From contig NZ_JBPUSJ010000008.1 of NCBI RefSeq assembly GCF_051851475.1, positions 124,001 to 188,000 on the forward strand: 64,000 bases of DNA, written 5' to 3'. The stretch is from Carboxylicivirga taeanensis (lineage in GTDB: Bacteria; Bacteroidota; Bacteroidia; Bacteroidales; Marinilabiliaceae). The notes beneath the pieces were generated by a model. It was given only the letters and a program-made list of their open reading frames with translations, ran no database searches and was not told where the DNA came from. Shown in pieces: positions 45,801 through 54,160 of the stretch. Within the stretch, counting starts at the first letter, position 1. Every line of letters starts with the position of its first letter. The position numbers were made by a program, and so were the translations under genes.

Positions 45801-46934
45801 ATGAAAACAGTTACGAAGGTAGGTTTAGGACTTTTAATGATGTCTCTCTTTTGCATTGGTTGCGAAAGGTGGGGCGGACGGATAGACAACCCCGACTCTG
45901 ACCGTCCGACAGATGTTGGTCCGGAATACGGAAAACGCGGCAACAAAGGCAGTACCGATAAAGGAACTGTCTACGGTGATCTGTTGTACATATTGCGAGA
46001 TGCCAACGGTTTGCCTATTTACAATTCTGATGGTTTTGTGCAACCATTGGCATTTGTTAACGGTGTACCACTCACCGATGATGGTACAGATGAAGGCGTG
46101 CAGTATGTTTGCTCGGTAAATGAAGAAGGCGAAGTAGAACTAAATTTCATTATGGATGGCAATGAGAGGAAACCCTACGAGGGCGCCGGGCCATTGGAAG
46201 TAGAATTTGGCAGAACAAGCATCTTCAGAGCTCCACAAAGAGTATTGGATCAGGCCATCAGAGAAGCTTTAAACGGCTTATCAGAAGTAGATGTGACCAC
46301 TTTGCAACTGGACTTTTGCGGTCGCCTTTTTGGAATTAGGCCCGACTTAAGCGAAAAAACAGTTGATTCACCCCGCGAAAATATTGCTTTATACCAAAGC
46401 TTAATTGAAAACGAAGGGTACGAGGGCATTTGCGACATCTGCCTCGAACTTGGCTATGAGCACCTCTATGAATTCTTTTACAACTGGCAGGAACCATGGC
46501 CACATGTTGCCGCGGGCTGCTTTGCCGCTGCCAACGACAAAACGGGAACGGTATGTGTTGATAAGATTCAGTACGTACATAGCTTTAAAAACCTGCTTGG
46601 TCTGAACCAGCTCACCGATGATAATGGAAAGCTCTATTTCAATTTTTCATTTTACAATGGTTACGACCGAAACAGATGGAAAGAAGTTAAACTTGGATTC
46701 CTTGTATGGAACGGTCTTTACGCTACCGAACCAATTGAAGAAATTAGTGTATACGACTTATTCGAAACATCAATAGCTGATTTTGGTTATGGCCAACAGC
46801 CTAGCTTTACTTATCATTCCGAACACAACTGGTTTAAAACTGATAACATTGGTGGTTTTGCCCAGTTTGCCGACGACTGTAATCAAATATTAGAGTATGT
46901 ACATGACGACAGCAATATTGTTTGGGTTCGGTAA
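45801..46934 (+). CDS. Predicted lipoprotein of unknown family
   Basis: A 377-residue lipoprotein with lipobox LFCIGC (Cys21) followed by ERWGG. A low-complexity, proline- and glycine-rich linker (about residues 25-55; RPTDVGPEYGKRGNKGST) leads to an acidic mature protein. Cysteine-containing segments LDFCGRLFGIRPD, GICDICLELGYEH and WPHVAAGCFAAANDK give six or more cysteines, unusual for this phylum's lipoproteins, so disulfides or metal binding are possible. I do not recognise the family. The gene sits between the degenerate-receiver regulator and the subtilase. A terminator-like hairpin separates it from the subtilase, so co-regulation is possible but not shown. Confidence 0.75.
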   Translation: MKTVTKVGLGLLMMSLFCIGCERWGGRIDNPDSDRPTDVGPEYGKRGNKGSTDKGTVYGDLLYILRDANGLPIYNSDGFVQPLAFVNGVPLTDDGTDEGVQYVCSVNEEGEVELNFIMDGNERKPYEGAGPLEVEFGRTSIFRAPQRVLDQAIREALNGLSEVDVTTLQLDFCGRLFGIRPDLSEKTVDSPRENIALYQSLIENEGYEGICDICLELGYEHLYEFFYNWQEPWPHVAAGCFAAANDKTGTVCVDKIQYVHSFKNLLGLNQLTDDNGKLYFNFSFYNGYDRNRWKEVKLGFLVWNGLYATEPIEEISVYDLFETSIADFGYGQQPSFTYHSEHNWFKTDNIGGFAQFADDCNQILEYVHDDSNIVWVR

Positions 46935-46961
46935 TACCAAATGGTCGCCTAACTAATCAGC

Positions 46962-46999
46962 GAATGGTCAATCGTTTTATACAATTGGCCATTCATTTT
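46962..46999 (+). terminator. Terminator-like hairpin after the orphan lipoprotein gene
   Basis: GAATGGTCAAT (46962-46972) pairs with ATTGGCCATTC (46984-46994) with one G-T pair, followed by ATTTTATCTTCTT. It lies directly before the subtilase start at 47016. Confidence 0.6.
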
Positions 47000-47015
47000 A
47001 TCTTCTTCATTAATA

Positions 47016-49778
47016 ATGAAATACATCACTAACATAGTCATCCTCTTGTTTTTCATAACTGCGCTGAATGCTCAGAAAAATCAAAAGTTTAGCCCTGATG
47101 ATTCAATTCGCAAGTTGAGGGAGTACGCACGTGTTAAGCAAGCCGCCTATCAGGAGCAGGAGCAGTTAATCGATAACTTCTTAAAATACCACAAAATTAA
47201 GCGCCATATAAAGAGTGGCCGTGGTGGCATTCAGTCGCTTGAGCGCATTGTGGATGGCCGGCCTGTCTTTCAGATGACCCATAATCTTAATGCGGCTCAA
47301 ACAATTTCTACCGATTTACTTTGGACCGCAAGCTCTTCCCCATTTCAACTAGATGGCTTGGGCATAGAACTTGGCATATGGGACGGCGGAAAACTTTACG
47401 ATTTACACCAGGAATTTGCTGGCCAGGGCAGAATATGGCAACGTGACACCCCCCCATTTCTGCTGGATCACTCCACCCATATTGCCGGTACAATTGGGGC
47501 GGCAGGCATTAACCCATTGAGCACCGGCATGGCCGGTAAAGCTTCCCTATTGGCCTATGATTTTAGCAACGATATGGCAGAAATGGCACTGGCAGCCTCT
47601 GAAGGACTGGCGCTATCTAACCACTCATATGGCACTGTTTGTGGCTGGAAATTCAATTCAGAATCCGAAAATTGGTATTGGTATGGCAATGCCAGCCTCA
47701 ATGAAGTTTTAGATGAGTCTTTCGGCTTGTATGACTCCAGCTCCTGGGACATCGATTACATTGCCTACCTGGCTCCCTATTACCTCATGGTCAAGTCAGC
47801 TGGTAATGATCGCAATGAGGGGCCTGAGCAACAGCCTATCACTCACTTTGACTGGAACGATGGTTGGCAGGAATGCAACACCATCCACAACATCGATGGA
47901 GCTCCCGAAGGCTATGATTGTCTGGGACCAAAAGCAGTATCCAAAAATAACCTGGCAATAGGTTCTGTTCTCGATTTGCCCAATGGTTATACCCATCCGG
48001 ATGAGGTTCAGCTAGCTCCCTACTCGGCCTGGGGACCCTGCAACGACGGGCGAATAAAGCCAGATCTGGTGGCCAACGGGGAAACAGTACTATCATCTGT
48101 CAGCGATGATGCAGCAGCCTACGCTGCCTACTCTGGCACTTCAATGGCTGCTGCTTCAGCAACAGGTACCATTACTTTGCTATTACAACTGCAACAACAA
48201 CTTAGCCCTGGCATAGCCCTTTTAGCCTCTACCATAAAAGGCCTACTTATCAACACAGCAAATGAATGTGGACCCTCACCCGGACCCGATTATCAGTTTG
48301 GCTGGGGATTGATAAATGCCTATGCAGCTGCCACTTGCCTGCAAAACAACTATGCATCAGGAGGTGCCTTAATCAAAGAAAGCACGATTCAACCTAATGA
48401 AACACAGTCATTTCTCATAAACATTTCTGATAATCAGGATGAATTAAAAGTGACGCTTTGCTGGACAGATCCTCCCGGAACTATTCAGGACCACACACAA
48501 TTATCAGTAAGTAATCTGATCAATGATATCGACCTAAGTATCGAAAACCTTAGCAATGGCACAAGCTATCTGCCCTGGGTATTAAACCCTACCAGCCCCT
48601 CGTTGGCAGCTGGTAAAGGAGTCAATGTAAAAGATAATGTGGAGCAGGTACAAATTCCCACGCCTCCACCGGGTGAATATCTGATCAGAGTACATGCGAC
48701 ATCAATCACCGAAGGCAGCGAGCAAACCTACAGCCTGATTATCAATCAATGCATGAGCAATGCGACTATTTATCCTCCTAAAAACTTAAGTTATCGAATT
48801 GATGATGCCGCCGCTCAACTCTTTTGGGAGCCAGCCGCATCATCTCCCAACAACTACATTATTTATAAAGATAAAGTGCCCGTCGCTCAGACCCAAGACA
48901 CAACAATAATCATTAGCGGGCTGGATAATGGCACATCCTACAATTTTTATGTGAAGGCCAGCTATGATAACGAACAGTACAGCCTGCCCACCAACACCAT
49001 CCGGGTAACACCCCTTCAAGCCTGTTCAACTCCTTTTTATACCGATTTCGAATCCGGCATAGCTAACTGGCAGATACAGCAAAGAATAGATAGCTGGCGC
49101 TTAGGTAACAAAGACTCCCTCACCTCCTATTACCTGAATCTGGAAGAAAACACAACTGAGTTTATATGGATCGACTCAGGCATAAATAAATGGCATTCGC
49201 ATGTTAGCGATATCGCCGCCTCGCCTCCAATAAATCTCGAGAACCACACCGATATCACAGTCACCTTCAATTATGTATTTGTTACTGGTATTTATGACGT
49301 CATTGATGAACTACATCTGGTGTATCGCCAGGTAGGTGATGCAGAATGGACTAAAGTCATGCAACCAATAGCCAGTTCCGACTGGCGAGAAGCCAGCTGT
49401 CAATTGCCACCCGAAGCAGCAAAGGCCAACGTACAAATTGGTTTTTATTACGACGATTTTTACCTGCACGGCATGGGAGCTGCTATTGATGATATTTCGG
49501 TAATCAGTACCATTCCCACATCTATCAACCACCAAACACCAGCACCTCAGGTAGTGATTTATAATAACAGGGTCGAAATTTCATCAAGCATACCCTTTAG
49601 CGGCATGGGTAATTGGGAATTATTTGATGTGACGGGAAGGCGCGTTAATTCCGGGCAACTTGAATTTCTGCAAGGCCAGGCGCAGATGCAGGTACCTTAT
49701 CCTGAACGTGGACTCTATCTGATTAGGCTCCGGTACAACGGCACATGTAACACTTTTAAAATTTTGCTTTCGCCTTAA
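47016..49778 (+). CDS. Secreted S8 (subtilisin-like) peptidase with T9SS type-A C-terminal domain
   Basis: A 920-residue exported peptidase. The signal peptide (residues 1-20, ending LNAQ) is followed by a charged N-terminal region (about 21-100). The S8 catalytic domain has Asp123 in LGIWDGGK, His155 in DHSTHIAGTIGA, oxyanion Asn in VKSAGNDRNEG and catalytic Ser (about residue 375) in YSGTSMAAASATG, with the usual Pro after Met-Ala replaced by Ala. A jelly-roll/P-domain-like segment, a fibronectin type III-like module (PPKNLSYRIDDAAAQLFWEP) and a MAM-like region (CSTPFYTDFESGIANW) follow. The last 75 residues (WELFDVTGRRVNSG and GLYLIRLRYNGTCNTFKILL) are a type-A T9SS sorting domain, so the enzyme should be exported across the outer membrane and anchored or released. 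Confidence 0.93.
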   Translation: MKYITNIVILLFFITALNAQKNQKFSPDDSIRKLREYARVKQAAYQEQEQLIDNFLKYHKIKRHIKSGRGGIQSLERIVDGRPVFQMTHNLNAAQTISTDLLWTASSSPFQLDGLGIELGIWDGGKLYDLHQEFAGQGRIWQRDTPPFLLDHSTHIAGTIGAAGINPLSTGMAGKASLLAYDFSNDMAEMALAASEGLALSNHSYGTVCGWKFNSESENWYWYGNASLNEVLDESFGLYDSSSWDIDYIAYLAPYYLMVKSAGNDRNEGPEQQPITHFDWNDGWQECNTIHNIDGAPEGYDCLGPKAVSKNNLAIGSVLDLPNGYTHPDEVQLAPYSAWGPCNDGRIKPDLVANGETVLSSVSDDAAAYAAYSGTSMAAASATGTITLLLQLQQQLSPGIALLASTIKGLLINTANECGPSPGPDYQFGWGLINAYAAATCLQNNYASGGALIKESTIQPNETQSFLINISDNQDELKVTLCWTDPPGTIQDHTQLSVSNLINDIDLSIENLSNGTSYLPWVLNPTSPSLAAGKGVNVKDNVEQVQIPTPPPGEYLIRVHATSITEGSEQTYSLIINQCMSNATIYPPKNLSYRIDDAAAQLFWEPAASSPNNYIIYKDKVPVAQTQDTTIIISGLDNGTSYNFYVKASYDNEQYSLPTNTIRVTPLQACSTPFYTDFESGIANWQIQQRIDSWRLGNKDSLTSYYLNLEENTTEFIWIDSGINKWHSHVSDIAASPPINLENHTDITVTFNYVFVTGIYDVIDELHLVYRQVGDAEWTKVMQPIASSDWREASCQLPPEAAKANVQIGFYYDDFYLHGMGAAIDDISVISTIPTSINHQTPAPQVVIYNNRVEISSSIPFSGMGNWELFDVTGRRVNSGQLEFLQGQAQMQVPYPERGLYLIRLRYNGTCNTFKILLSP

Positions 49779-50065
49779 TGTCTTCTATAAACACGACAAC
49801 CTTTGATTCCATCGTATGCCACGCACCACCTATTTTTTAAATCCATTATCAATTAAAATTTTTTAGATGGGGCATTGAACTTTTTTCAGCTTTTACTGTC
49901 TTTTTAGTACGATTACTTGCATGGTTTGAAAAAATGTGGCTTACTTTGCAGCGTTTTTCACATCAAGTAAAAGAGAATCATTAGAATAACACTTTTTATT
50001 TGGCGTGATTATTGTGTAAATAAGTGCCTTTAAAACGAAATAATTACAATACTAAATTTTATAAA

Positions 50066-50593
50066 ATGGAAATAGGAAGAAATAAATTCGTTACCCTTTC
50101 CTACGAATTGCGTACCAATAGTGCTGAAGGTGAAGTAATTGAAAAAACAGAAACCGAAGCACCACTTGGCTTTGTTTTCGGTGCAGGCAAAATGCTGGAA
50201 ATGTTTGAAAACAAATTGGAAGGTCTGGGAAAAGGATCGGCTTTTGATTTCGAACTTAAGGCAACAGAAGCTTACGGCGAAGTTAACCCTAACGCTATCG
50301 TAGAAATACCAAAGAACATTTTCGAAGTGGAAGGGCAAATTGATGAAACTCTTCTAACAATTGGTAACCATGTTCCAATGCAGGATGCACATGGTAACCG
50401 CTTAAATGGTCTGGTGCTTGAGGTAAGCGACGATAAAGTAAAAATGGACTTTAACCACCCACTGGCTGGCGATAACCTGTTCTTTAAAGGTGAAGTACTG
50501 GAAGTGCGCGAGGCAACTGAAGACGAAATTATGGAATCATGTGGTACCGGTTGTGGCTCTGGTGGCTGCGGCGGCGGATGCTCATGTGGTTAA
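50066..50593 (+). CDS. SlyD-like FKBP peptidyl-prolyl isomerase with Cys/Gly-rich tail
   Basis: A 175-residue cytoplasmic isomerase/chaperone starting at ATG 50066 (the frame extends 14 codons upstream without support). The FKBP domain is split, as in SlyD: TLSYELRTNSAEGEVIEKTE and GKMLEMFENKLEGLGKGS, then the inserted chaperone flap (about residues 75-125, VPMQDAHGNRLNGLVLEVSD) and the final NHPLAGDNLFFKGEVLEVRE. The tail is SCGTGCGSGGCGGGCSCG, with six cysteines in 18 residues, replacing the His-rich nickel-binding tail of E. coli SlyD. Prolyl isomerisation and chaperone action follow from the family; binding of zinc, copper or nickel by the tail is inference. It is a single-gene unit with a terminator. 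Confidence 0.93.
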   Translation: MEIGRNKFVTLSYELRTNSAEGEVIEKTETEAPLGFVFGAGKMLEMFENKLEGLGKGSAFDFELKATEAYGEVNPNAIVEIPKNIFEVEGQIDETLLTIGNHVPMQDAHGNRLNGLVLEVSDDKVKMDFNHPLAGDNLFFKGEVLEVREATEDEIMESCGTGCGSGGCGGGCSCG

Positions 50594-50615
50594 TACGATT
50601 ATGACGACATTCGAT

Positions 50616-50644
50616 AAGGGAGGTGAATTTCACTTCCCTTTTTT
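50616..50644 (+). terminator. Rho-independent terminator of the FKBP gene
   Basis: AAGGGAGGTGA pairs with TCACTTCCCTT (one G-T pair) around an ATT loop and is followed by six Ts. Confidence 0.9.
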
Positions 50645-50858
50645 ATTGGCTTTCAACAAGCCGACACCAAAGCAAACCTAGTCAATCAATCCCATTGGTC
50701 ATCCCCTCTCAAAACAAGAGTTCTGAAATTATTCTCATAGGTGAGCAAAGTCCTGAAGAAATCTTTCAAATCGTTCTTACAGCTCTTATATATGGAAAAA
50801 TAGTTTGCTTAAAGAACTATCACGGCTGAGTAAAGCCAAAACAAATTTTATACATACT
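50645..50858. other. Intergenic stretch before the tandem array
   Basis: An open frame exists on the plus strand but it would start with a GTG inside the terminator stem and has no family resemblance. I see nothing else. Confidence 0.5.
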
Positions 50859-51147
50859 CTCACAGACCTGCAGTGTCAAAAAATAATTTTGAAACCACTC
50901 TCGCAACCATTCGGGACAGACTCAAAAAATTTTATATGCTTCTCGCAACCTGTCCATTCCAAAAACCAATTTGAAAAATGACTTCGCAAACCTGCATGAC
51001 CAAAAAATAATTTTGAAAATGCCCTCGCAACCGTGCAAGTCGAACTCAAAAAATTATATACGCTTCTCGCAACCTGTCAAGTCCAAAAATCAATTTGAAA
51101 AATGCCCTCGCAGAACTGTAGAGCCATTTTTCAAAAATTATGCACCA
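50859..51147. repeat. Tandem array of about seven ~41-bp degenerate repeats
   Basis: Seven units begin with CTCGCAACC or a close variant, at 50859, 50900, 50942, 50983, 51024, 51066 and 51107, with lengths 41, 42, 41, 41, 42, 41 and about 41. Each has a GC-containing head, then an A-run, then AATTTTGAAAATGCC or AATTATATACGCTT. The units alternate in a fixed order: unit 1 resembles 4, 2 resembles 5, and 3 resembles 6, so the array also has a ~124-bp higher-order period. It lies 41 bases before the aroC promoter. Confidence 0.88.
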
Positions 51148-51187
51148 CCCACAAAGGCATGCAACTTAATGATATTATTCATTTACC

Positions 51188-51218
51188 TTGGGCAATAGCT
51201 TATAAACAACTATTTTTA
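51188..51218 (+). promoter_or_regulatory. Bacteroidota-type promoter of aroC
   Basis: TTG (51188-51190), exactly 20 bases of spacer, and TATTTTTA (51211-51218), a seven-of-eight match to TAnnTTTG. The transcript would begin about 34 bases before the ATG. Confidence 0.5.
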
Positions 51219-51257
51219 CACTTCATTTTCTAATAATCTATAAATATAAGCCGATAT

Positions 51258-52334
51258 ATGTCTGCAAATTCATTTGGCACCCTATTTAAGCTCACATCTT
51301 TTGGTGAGTCACACGGGAAAGCAGTTGGTGGTATCATTGAAGGGGTACTGCCCAATACATTTATCGATGAAGACTTTATTCAGAGCGAATTAGATCGTCG
51401 TCGGCCGGGCCAGTCAGCCATTACCACACCTCGCAATGAGGAAGATAAAGTGGAGTTTTTATCAGGCATCTTTGAGGGCAAAGCAACCGGTACGCCAATT
51501 GCTTTTGTCATTTGGAACAAGGACCAACGCTCCAAAGACTATGGTAACATTGCCGATGTGTATCGTCCTTCACATGCCGACTACACCTACCAGAGTAAAT
51601 ACGGGATACGAGATTACCGTGGAGGCGGCCGTTCCTCTGCCCGCGAAACCATTGCCCGTGTGGTGGCTGGTGCCATTGCCAAGCTCATGCTGCAGCAACA
51701 GGGCATCACCATTCAGGCCTTTACCTCAAAGGTAGGGCCCATCCAACTGGATAAGTCCTATGAAGCACTCGATTTAGCGAATACAGAAAACAATATTGTC
51801 CGCTGCCCCGATGCTGCCATAGCCGATAAGATGATTAACTACATCGACGAGGTAAGGAAAAGCAAGGATTCGGTGGGTGGCATCATCAGTTGTGTCATAA
51901 AAAATGCGCCCGTTGGACTGGGCGACCCGGTTTTTAATAAACTGCACGCTACTCTGGGGCAGGCGATGCTGTCCATTAATGCCGTAAAAGGCTTCGAATA
52001 TGGCTTAGGCTTTGGGGCGACCGACCTAAAAGGCTCGGAGCACAACGATGAGTTTTATATGGATGGCGACCGCGTTAGAACAAGTACCAACCGCTCAGGC
52101 GGTATCCAGGGCGGCATCAGCAATGGCGAAGACATCTATTTCAATGTGGCCTTTAAGCCCATTGCCACCATTCTGATGGAGCAACATACGGTTAACCGCA
52201 ATGGCGAAGAAATAACATCCACTACCCAGGGACGACACGATCCGTGCGTACTGCCCAGGGCAGTACCCATTGTGGAGGCCATGGCTGCCATCACCATAGC
52301 CGACCATATTTTGGTGAATAAGATGTACCGATAA
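51258..52334 (+). CDS. aroC: Chorismate synthase
   Basis: A 358-residue enzyme that converts 5-enolpyruvylshikimate-3-phosphate to chorismate with reduced FMN, the last step of the shikimate pathway. Family signatures are all present: FGTLFKLTSFGESHGKAVGG (N-terminal motif 1), DRRRPGQSAITTPRNEEDKV, YRGGGRSSARETIARVVAG (motif 2, with FMN-contacting residues), and RTSTNRSGGIQGGISNGEDI (motif 3). The length is typical of the family. The gene stands alone, without other aro genes nearby, and has its own promoter and terminator. Confidence 0.98.
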   Translation: MSANSFGTLFKLTSFGESHGKAVGGIIEGVLPNTFIDEDFIQSELDRRRPGQSAITTPRNEEDKVEFLSGIFEGKATGTPIAFVIWNKDQRSKDYGNIADVYRPSHADYTYQSKYGIRDYRGGGRSSARETIARVVAGAIAKLMLQQQGITIQAFTSKVGPIQLDKSYEALDLANTENNIVRCPDAAIADKMINYIDEVRKSKDSVGGIISCVIKNAPVGLGDPVFNKLHATLGQAMLSINAVKGFEYGLGFGATDLKGSEHNDEFYMDGDRVRTSTNRSGGIQGGISNGEDIYFNVAFKPIATILMEQHTVNRNGEEITSTTQGRHDPCVLPRAVPIVEAMAAITIADHILVNKMYR

Positions 52335-52340
52335 AACACA

Positions 52341-52370
52341 AGAGGCTGTCGTAAAAGGCAGCCTCTTTTT
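52341..52370 (+). terminator. Rho-independent terminator of aroC
   Basis: AGAGGCTGTC pairs with GGCAGCCTCT (one G-T pair) around a GTAAAA loop and is followed by TTTTTC. It lies between two convergent genes. Confidence 0.9.
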
Positions 52371-52373
52371 CTT

Positions 52374-53741
52374 TTAATAAGGAATTAACTTCTTATACCT
52401 CTTTTGCCGGATATAATTGGAAATAATGCTGCGGGTATCCCCATTGTCGTGATAATAGGTGATGTGCTCTTTAAACTGTTCAGGTGTTTGGATACAGGTA
52501 TCTTCACCAATAAAGCCCCAGCCAAGATAGCGACCGTTCTCCACCACTACTACGGCCATCTCGGCATCGTTCCGCCCTTTATCGAGAATCACCAGATTAG
52601 AATGTCCATACGACAGTTTTTGCAGTAATTGAAGTACGCGCCGGTTGTAGTCCTTCTCTATTTCCTCACCTACGCAAGCCCCTTTACAGGTTTTCAGCTG
52701 GTATTGGAAGCAACCATGATTGCCATCGTACAGGCCGCATAATTGCTGGCATAGCTCATACTCTTCAATCCATTGAAACAGCCGTTCGCGTCCCTCCTGT
52801 AAGGTTTCAAAGGTCGCACTGGGAATATCAACACCGGTGTTAGGCTTTAAGGTCAAACGCAAGTACCCGTTCCGATCGGTATAGTGGTATAATCCGATTT
52901 TGCTCTTAGAGCGACGCTGCGCCCGGTTATAACGTGGTTTTTCCAGCTTTATTTCCTCTGATTCCTTCAATAAGGCGACCAATTCGCTTCCGGTAATAAA
53001 ACAGCTTATATCGGCCGCATTTTGCTTCATTTCGATCCCTTTCTTCGTCTTGGGATTCCCCAAATGAGTAATAATGCGGTTACGAATGTTTTTACTCTTC
53101 CCAATATAAACCAGCTCACCGTTTTCGTTATGGATGTAATAAACACCAGTTAAAGCAGGCAAGGCTTTAATTTGCTCGATGGTCATTTGTGCATGCAACC
53201 CATCTGCAGAAAAGGCCTGGTAAGGATCTTCAGGATTTAGCAGTCCATTATTTCTTTTCAGCAACACTTCAAACAACTGCACCGTTGCCAATGCATCACC
53301 CGCAGCCCTGTGTCGGGCATCGTTACCAATGCCCAGCTCCGGACAAATCTTACCAAGACTATACGAAGCATGCCCCGGCAACAGTTTACGGGCCAGCTTG
53401 ACAGTGCAGATAGTGGGCATCTCAAACTGATAGCCTAAACTTCTGAACTCCTCTTTGATAAAGTTATAATCAAAAGCGGCATTGTGGGCCACAAAAACAG
53501 CCCCGCGGCATATTTCAACAACATCTTTGGCAATTTGATAAAAGAGAGGGGCTGATGCCACCATTTCGTTGGTGATTCCCGTTAAGGAGCTTATAAACGG
53601 AGGAATGTAGGCCTCTGGATTCACTAAACTAACAAACTCATCCACAATTTGATGCCCATCATGACGATAAATGGCTATTTCAGTGATCCTACCATTTTTC
53701 ATATTGCCACCTGTCGTCTCAATATCCACAATTACATACAT
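52374..53741 (-). CDS. DEDD exonuclease (DnaQ-like) fused to a GIY-YIG nuclease
   Basis: A 455-residue two-nuclease protein. Residues 1-165 form a DnaQ/epsilon-like 3'-5' exonuclease with Asp6 and Glu8 (VIVDIETTG), Asp91 (AHNAAFDYNF), and His144 and Asp149 (ARHRAAGDAL), giving the DEDDh set. Residues about 195-280 form a UvrC/Cho-type GIY-YIG domain (LTGVYYIHNENGELVYIGKS and IRNRIITHLG, with the following Arg and Glu elements). The remaining 175 residues resemble the linker and Cys-containing region after the GIY-YIG domain in UvrC-like proteins (CQQLCGLYDGNHGCFQYQLK and CKGACVGEE). The fusion occurs in Bacteroidota and Actinobacteria and suggests an excision-repair or gap-processing role; its exact substrate is unknown. 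Confidence 0.92.
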   Translation of the reverse strand: MYVIVDIETTGGNMKNGRITEIAIYRHDGHQIVDEFVSLVNPEAYIPPFISSLTGITNEMVASAPLFYQIAKDVVEICRGAVFVAHNAAFDYNFIKEEFRSLGYQFEMPTICTVKLARKLLPGHASYSLGKICPELGIGNDARHRAAGDALATVQLFEVLLKRNNGLLNPEDPYQAFSADGLHAQMTIEQIKALPALTGVYYIHNENGELVYIGKSKNIRNRIITHLGNPKTKKGIEMKQNAADISCFITGSELVALLKESEEIKLEKPRYNRAQRRSKSKIGLYHYTDRNGYLRLTLKPNTGVDIPSATFETLQEGRERLFQWIEEYELCQQLCGLYDGNHGCFQYQLKTCKGACVGEEIEKDYNRRVLQLLQKLSYGHSNLVILDKGRNDAEMAVVVVENGRYLGWGFIGEDTCIQTPEQFKEHITYYHDNGDTRSIISNYIRQKRYKKLIPY

Positions 53742-53881
53742 AAAACCCCTTAATTCTCTTCTTTACAACTACTTAACACTAACACTCTCAATCATCTTTA
53801 AAGTAATGGTAAAAATACACATTTTAATTTTTTATTAATCAACTCCTTCTGTTCATATGGCTGCAAAACCCTTGTATTTTC

Positions 53882-53912
53882 TTTGATACAGCCGCATAAA
53901 AGCATATATTTG
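53882..53912 (+). promoter_or_regulatory. Consensus Bacteroidota promoter driving a candidate RNA gene
   Basis: TTTG (53882-53885), a 19-base spacer and TATATTTG (53905-53912) match both consensus boxes exactly. No coding gene starts downstream on this strand. Confidence 0.75.
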
Positions 53913-53917
53913 CAATA

Positions 53918-54160
53918 CGATCATTGACAAAGACATTCCGCATCAGTCGTATTTAGATTGTTAAACTCAACACTAAAGAAGCACCGAGTGACGCTATGTT
54001 TTTAAAGAGCGGGCCTCGCCCTTGTGGTTACTATTTATAGTACGGAGGATTATCGATAATTACATGCACTCAAATCCTGTTTTCAGGAGTTTAAATAATC
54101 CCGGGTGGTGCGGTCCCCATAGAAAAAGGCGGTAACTGAGATTCAGTTACCGCCTTTTTG
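53918..54160 (+). ncRNA. Candidate structured non-coding RNA, about 240 nt (family not identified)
   Basis: A perfect promoter (53882-53912) and a perfect terminator (54123-54159) delimit a transcript of roughly 240 nucleotides that codes for no convincing protein. Several helices are visible: GGGC-CTC-GCCC (about 54011-54021), ACTAT-TT-ATAGT (about 54030-54041), ATTATCGATAAT, and TCCTG-TTTT-CAGGA, plus longer-range pairings GAGTG/CACTC with ATGT/ACAT, TTAAACTC/GAGTTTAA and GCACC/GGTGC, the last two of which would be knotted. It might be a 6S-type RNA or a phylum-specific RNA, but I cannot assign it. The region is not tmRNA (no tag frame) or SRP RNA (no GGAA-loop signature). Confidence 0.6.

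Noticed and set aside
50623..50829. Small open frame after the FKBP terminator
   Set aside because: Its start would be a GTG inside the terminator stem, and the sequence resembles no family.
50859..51147. CRISPR array
   Set aside because: Units are degenerate throughout and lack the invariant repeat plus unique spacer pattern; no cas genes lie in the window.
50971..51198. 75-residue open frame running through the tandem array
   Set aside because: Unit lengths of 41 bases shift the frame, so the apparent peptide repeats are by-products of the DNA repeat; the frame is not kept by the other units.
53996..54040. 14-residue mini-frame inside the candidate RNA
   Set aside because: Chance frames of this size are common, it has no ribosome-binding context, and nothing downstream on that strand could be attenuated.
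53918..54160. tmRNA or SRP RNA identity for the candidate RNA
   Set aside because: No ALA-ALA-type tag frame or tRNA-like ends for tmRNA, and no GGAA-type apical loop with the SRP consensus.
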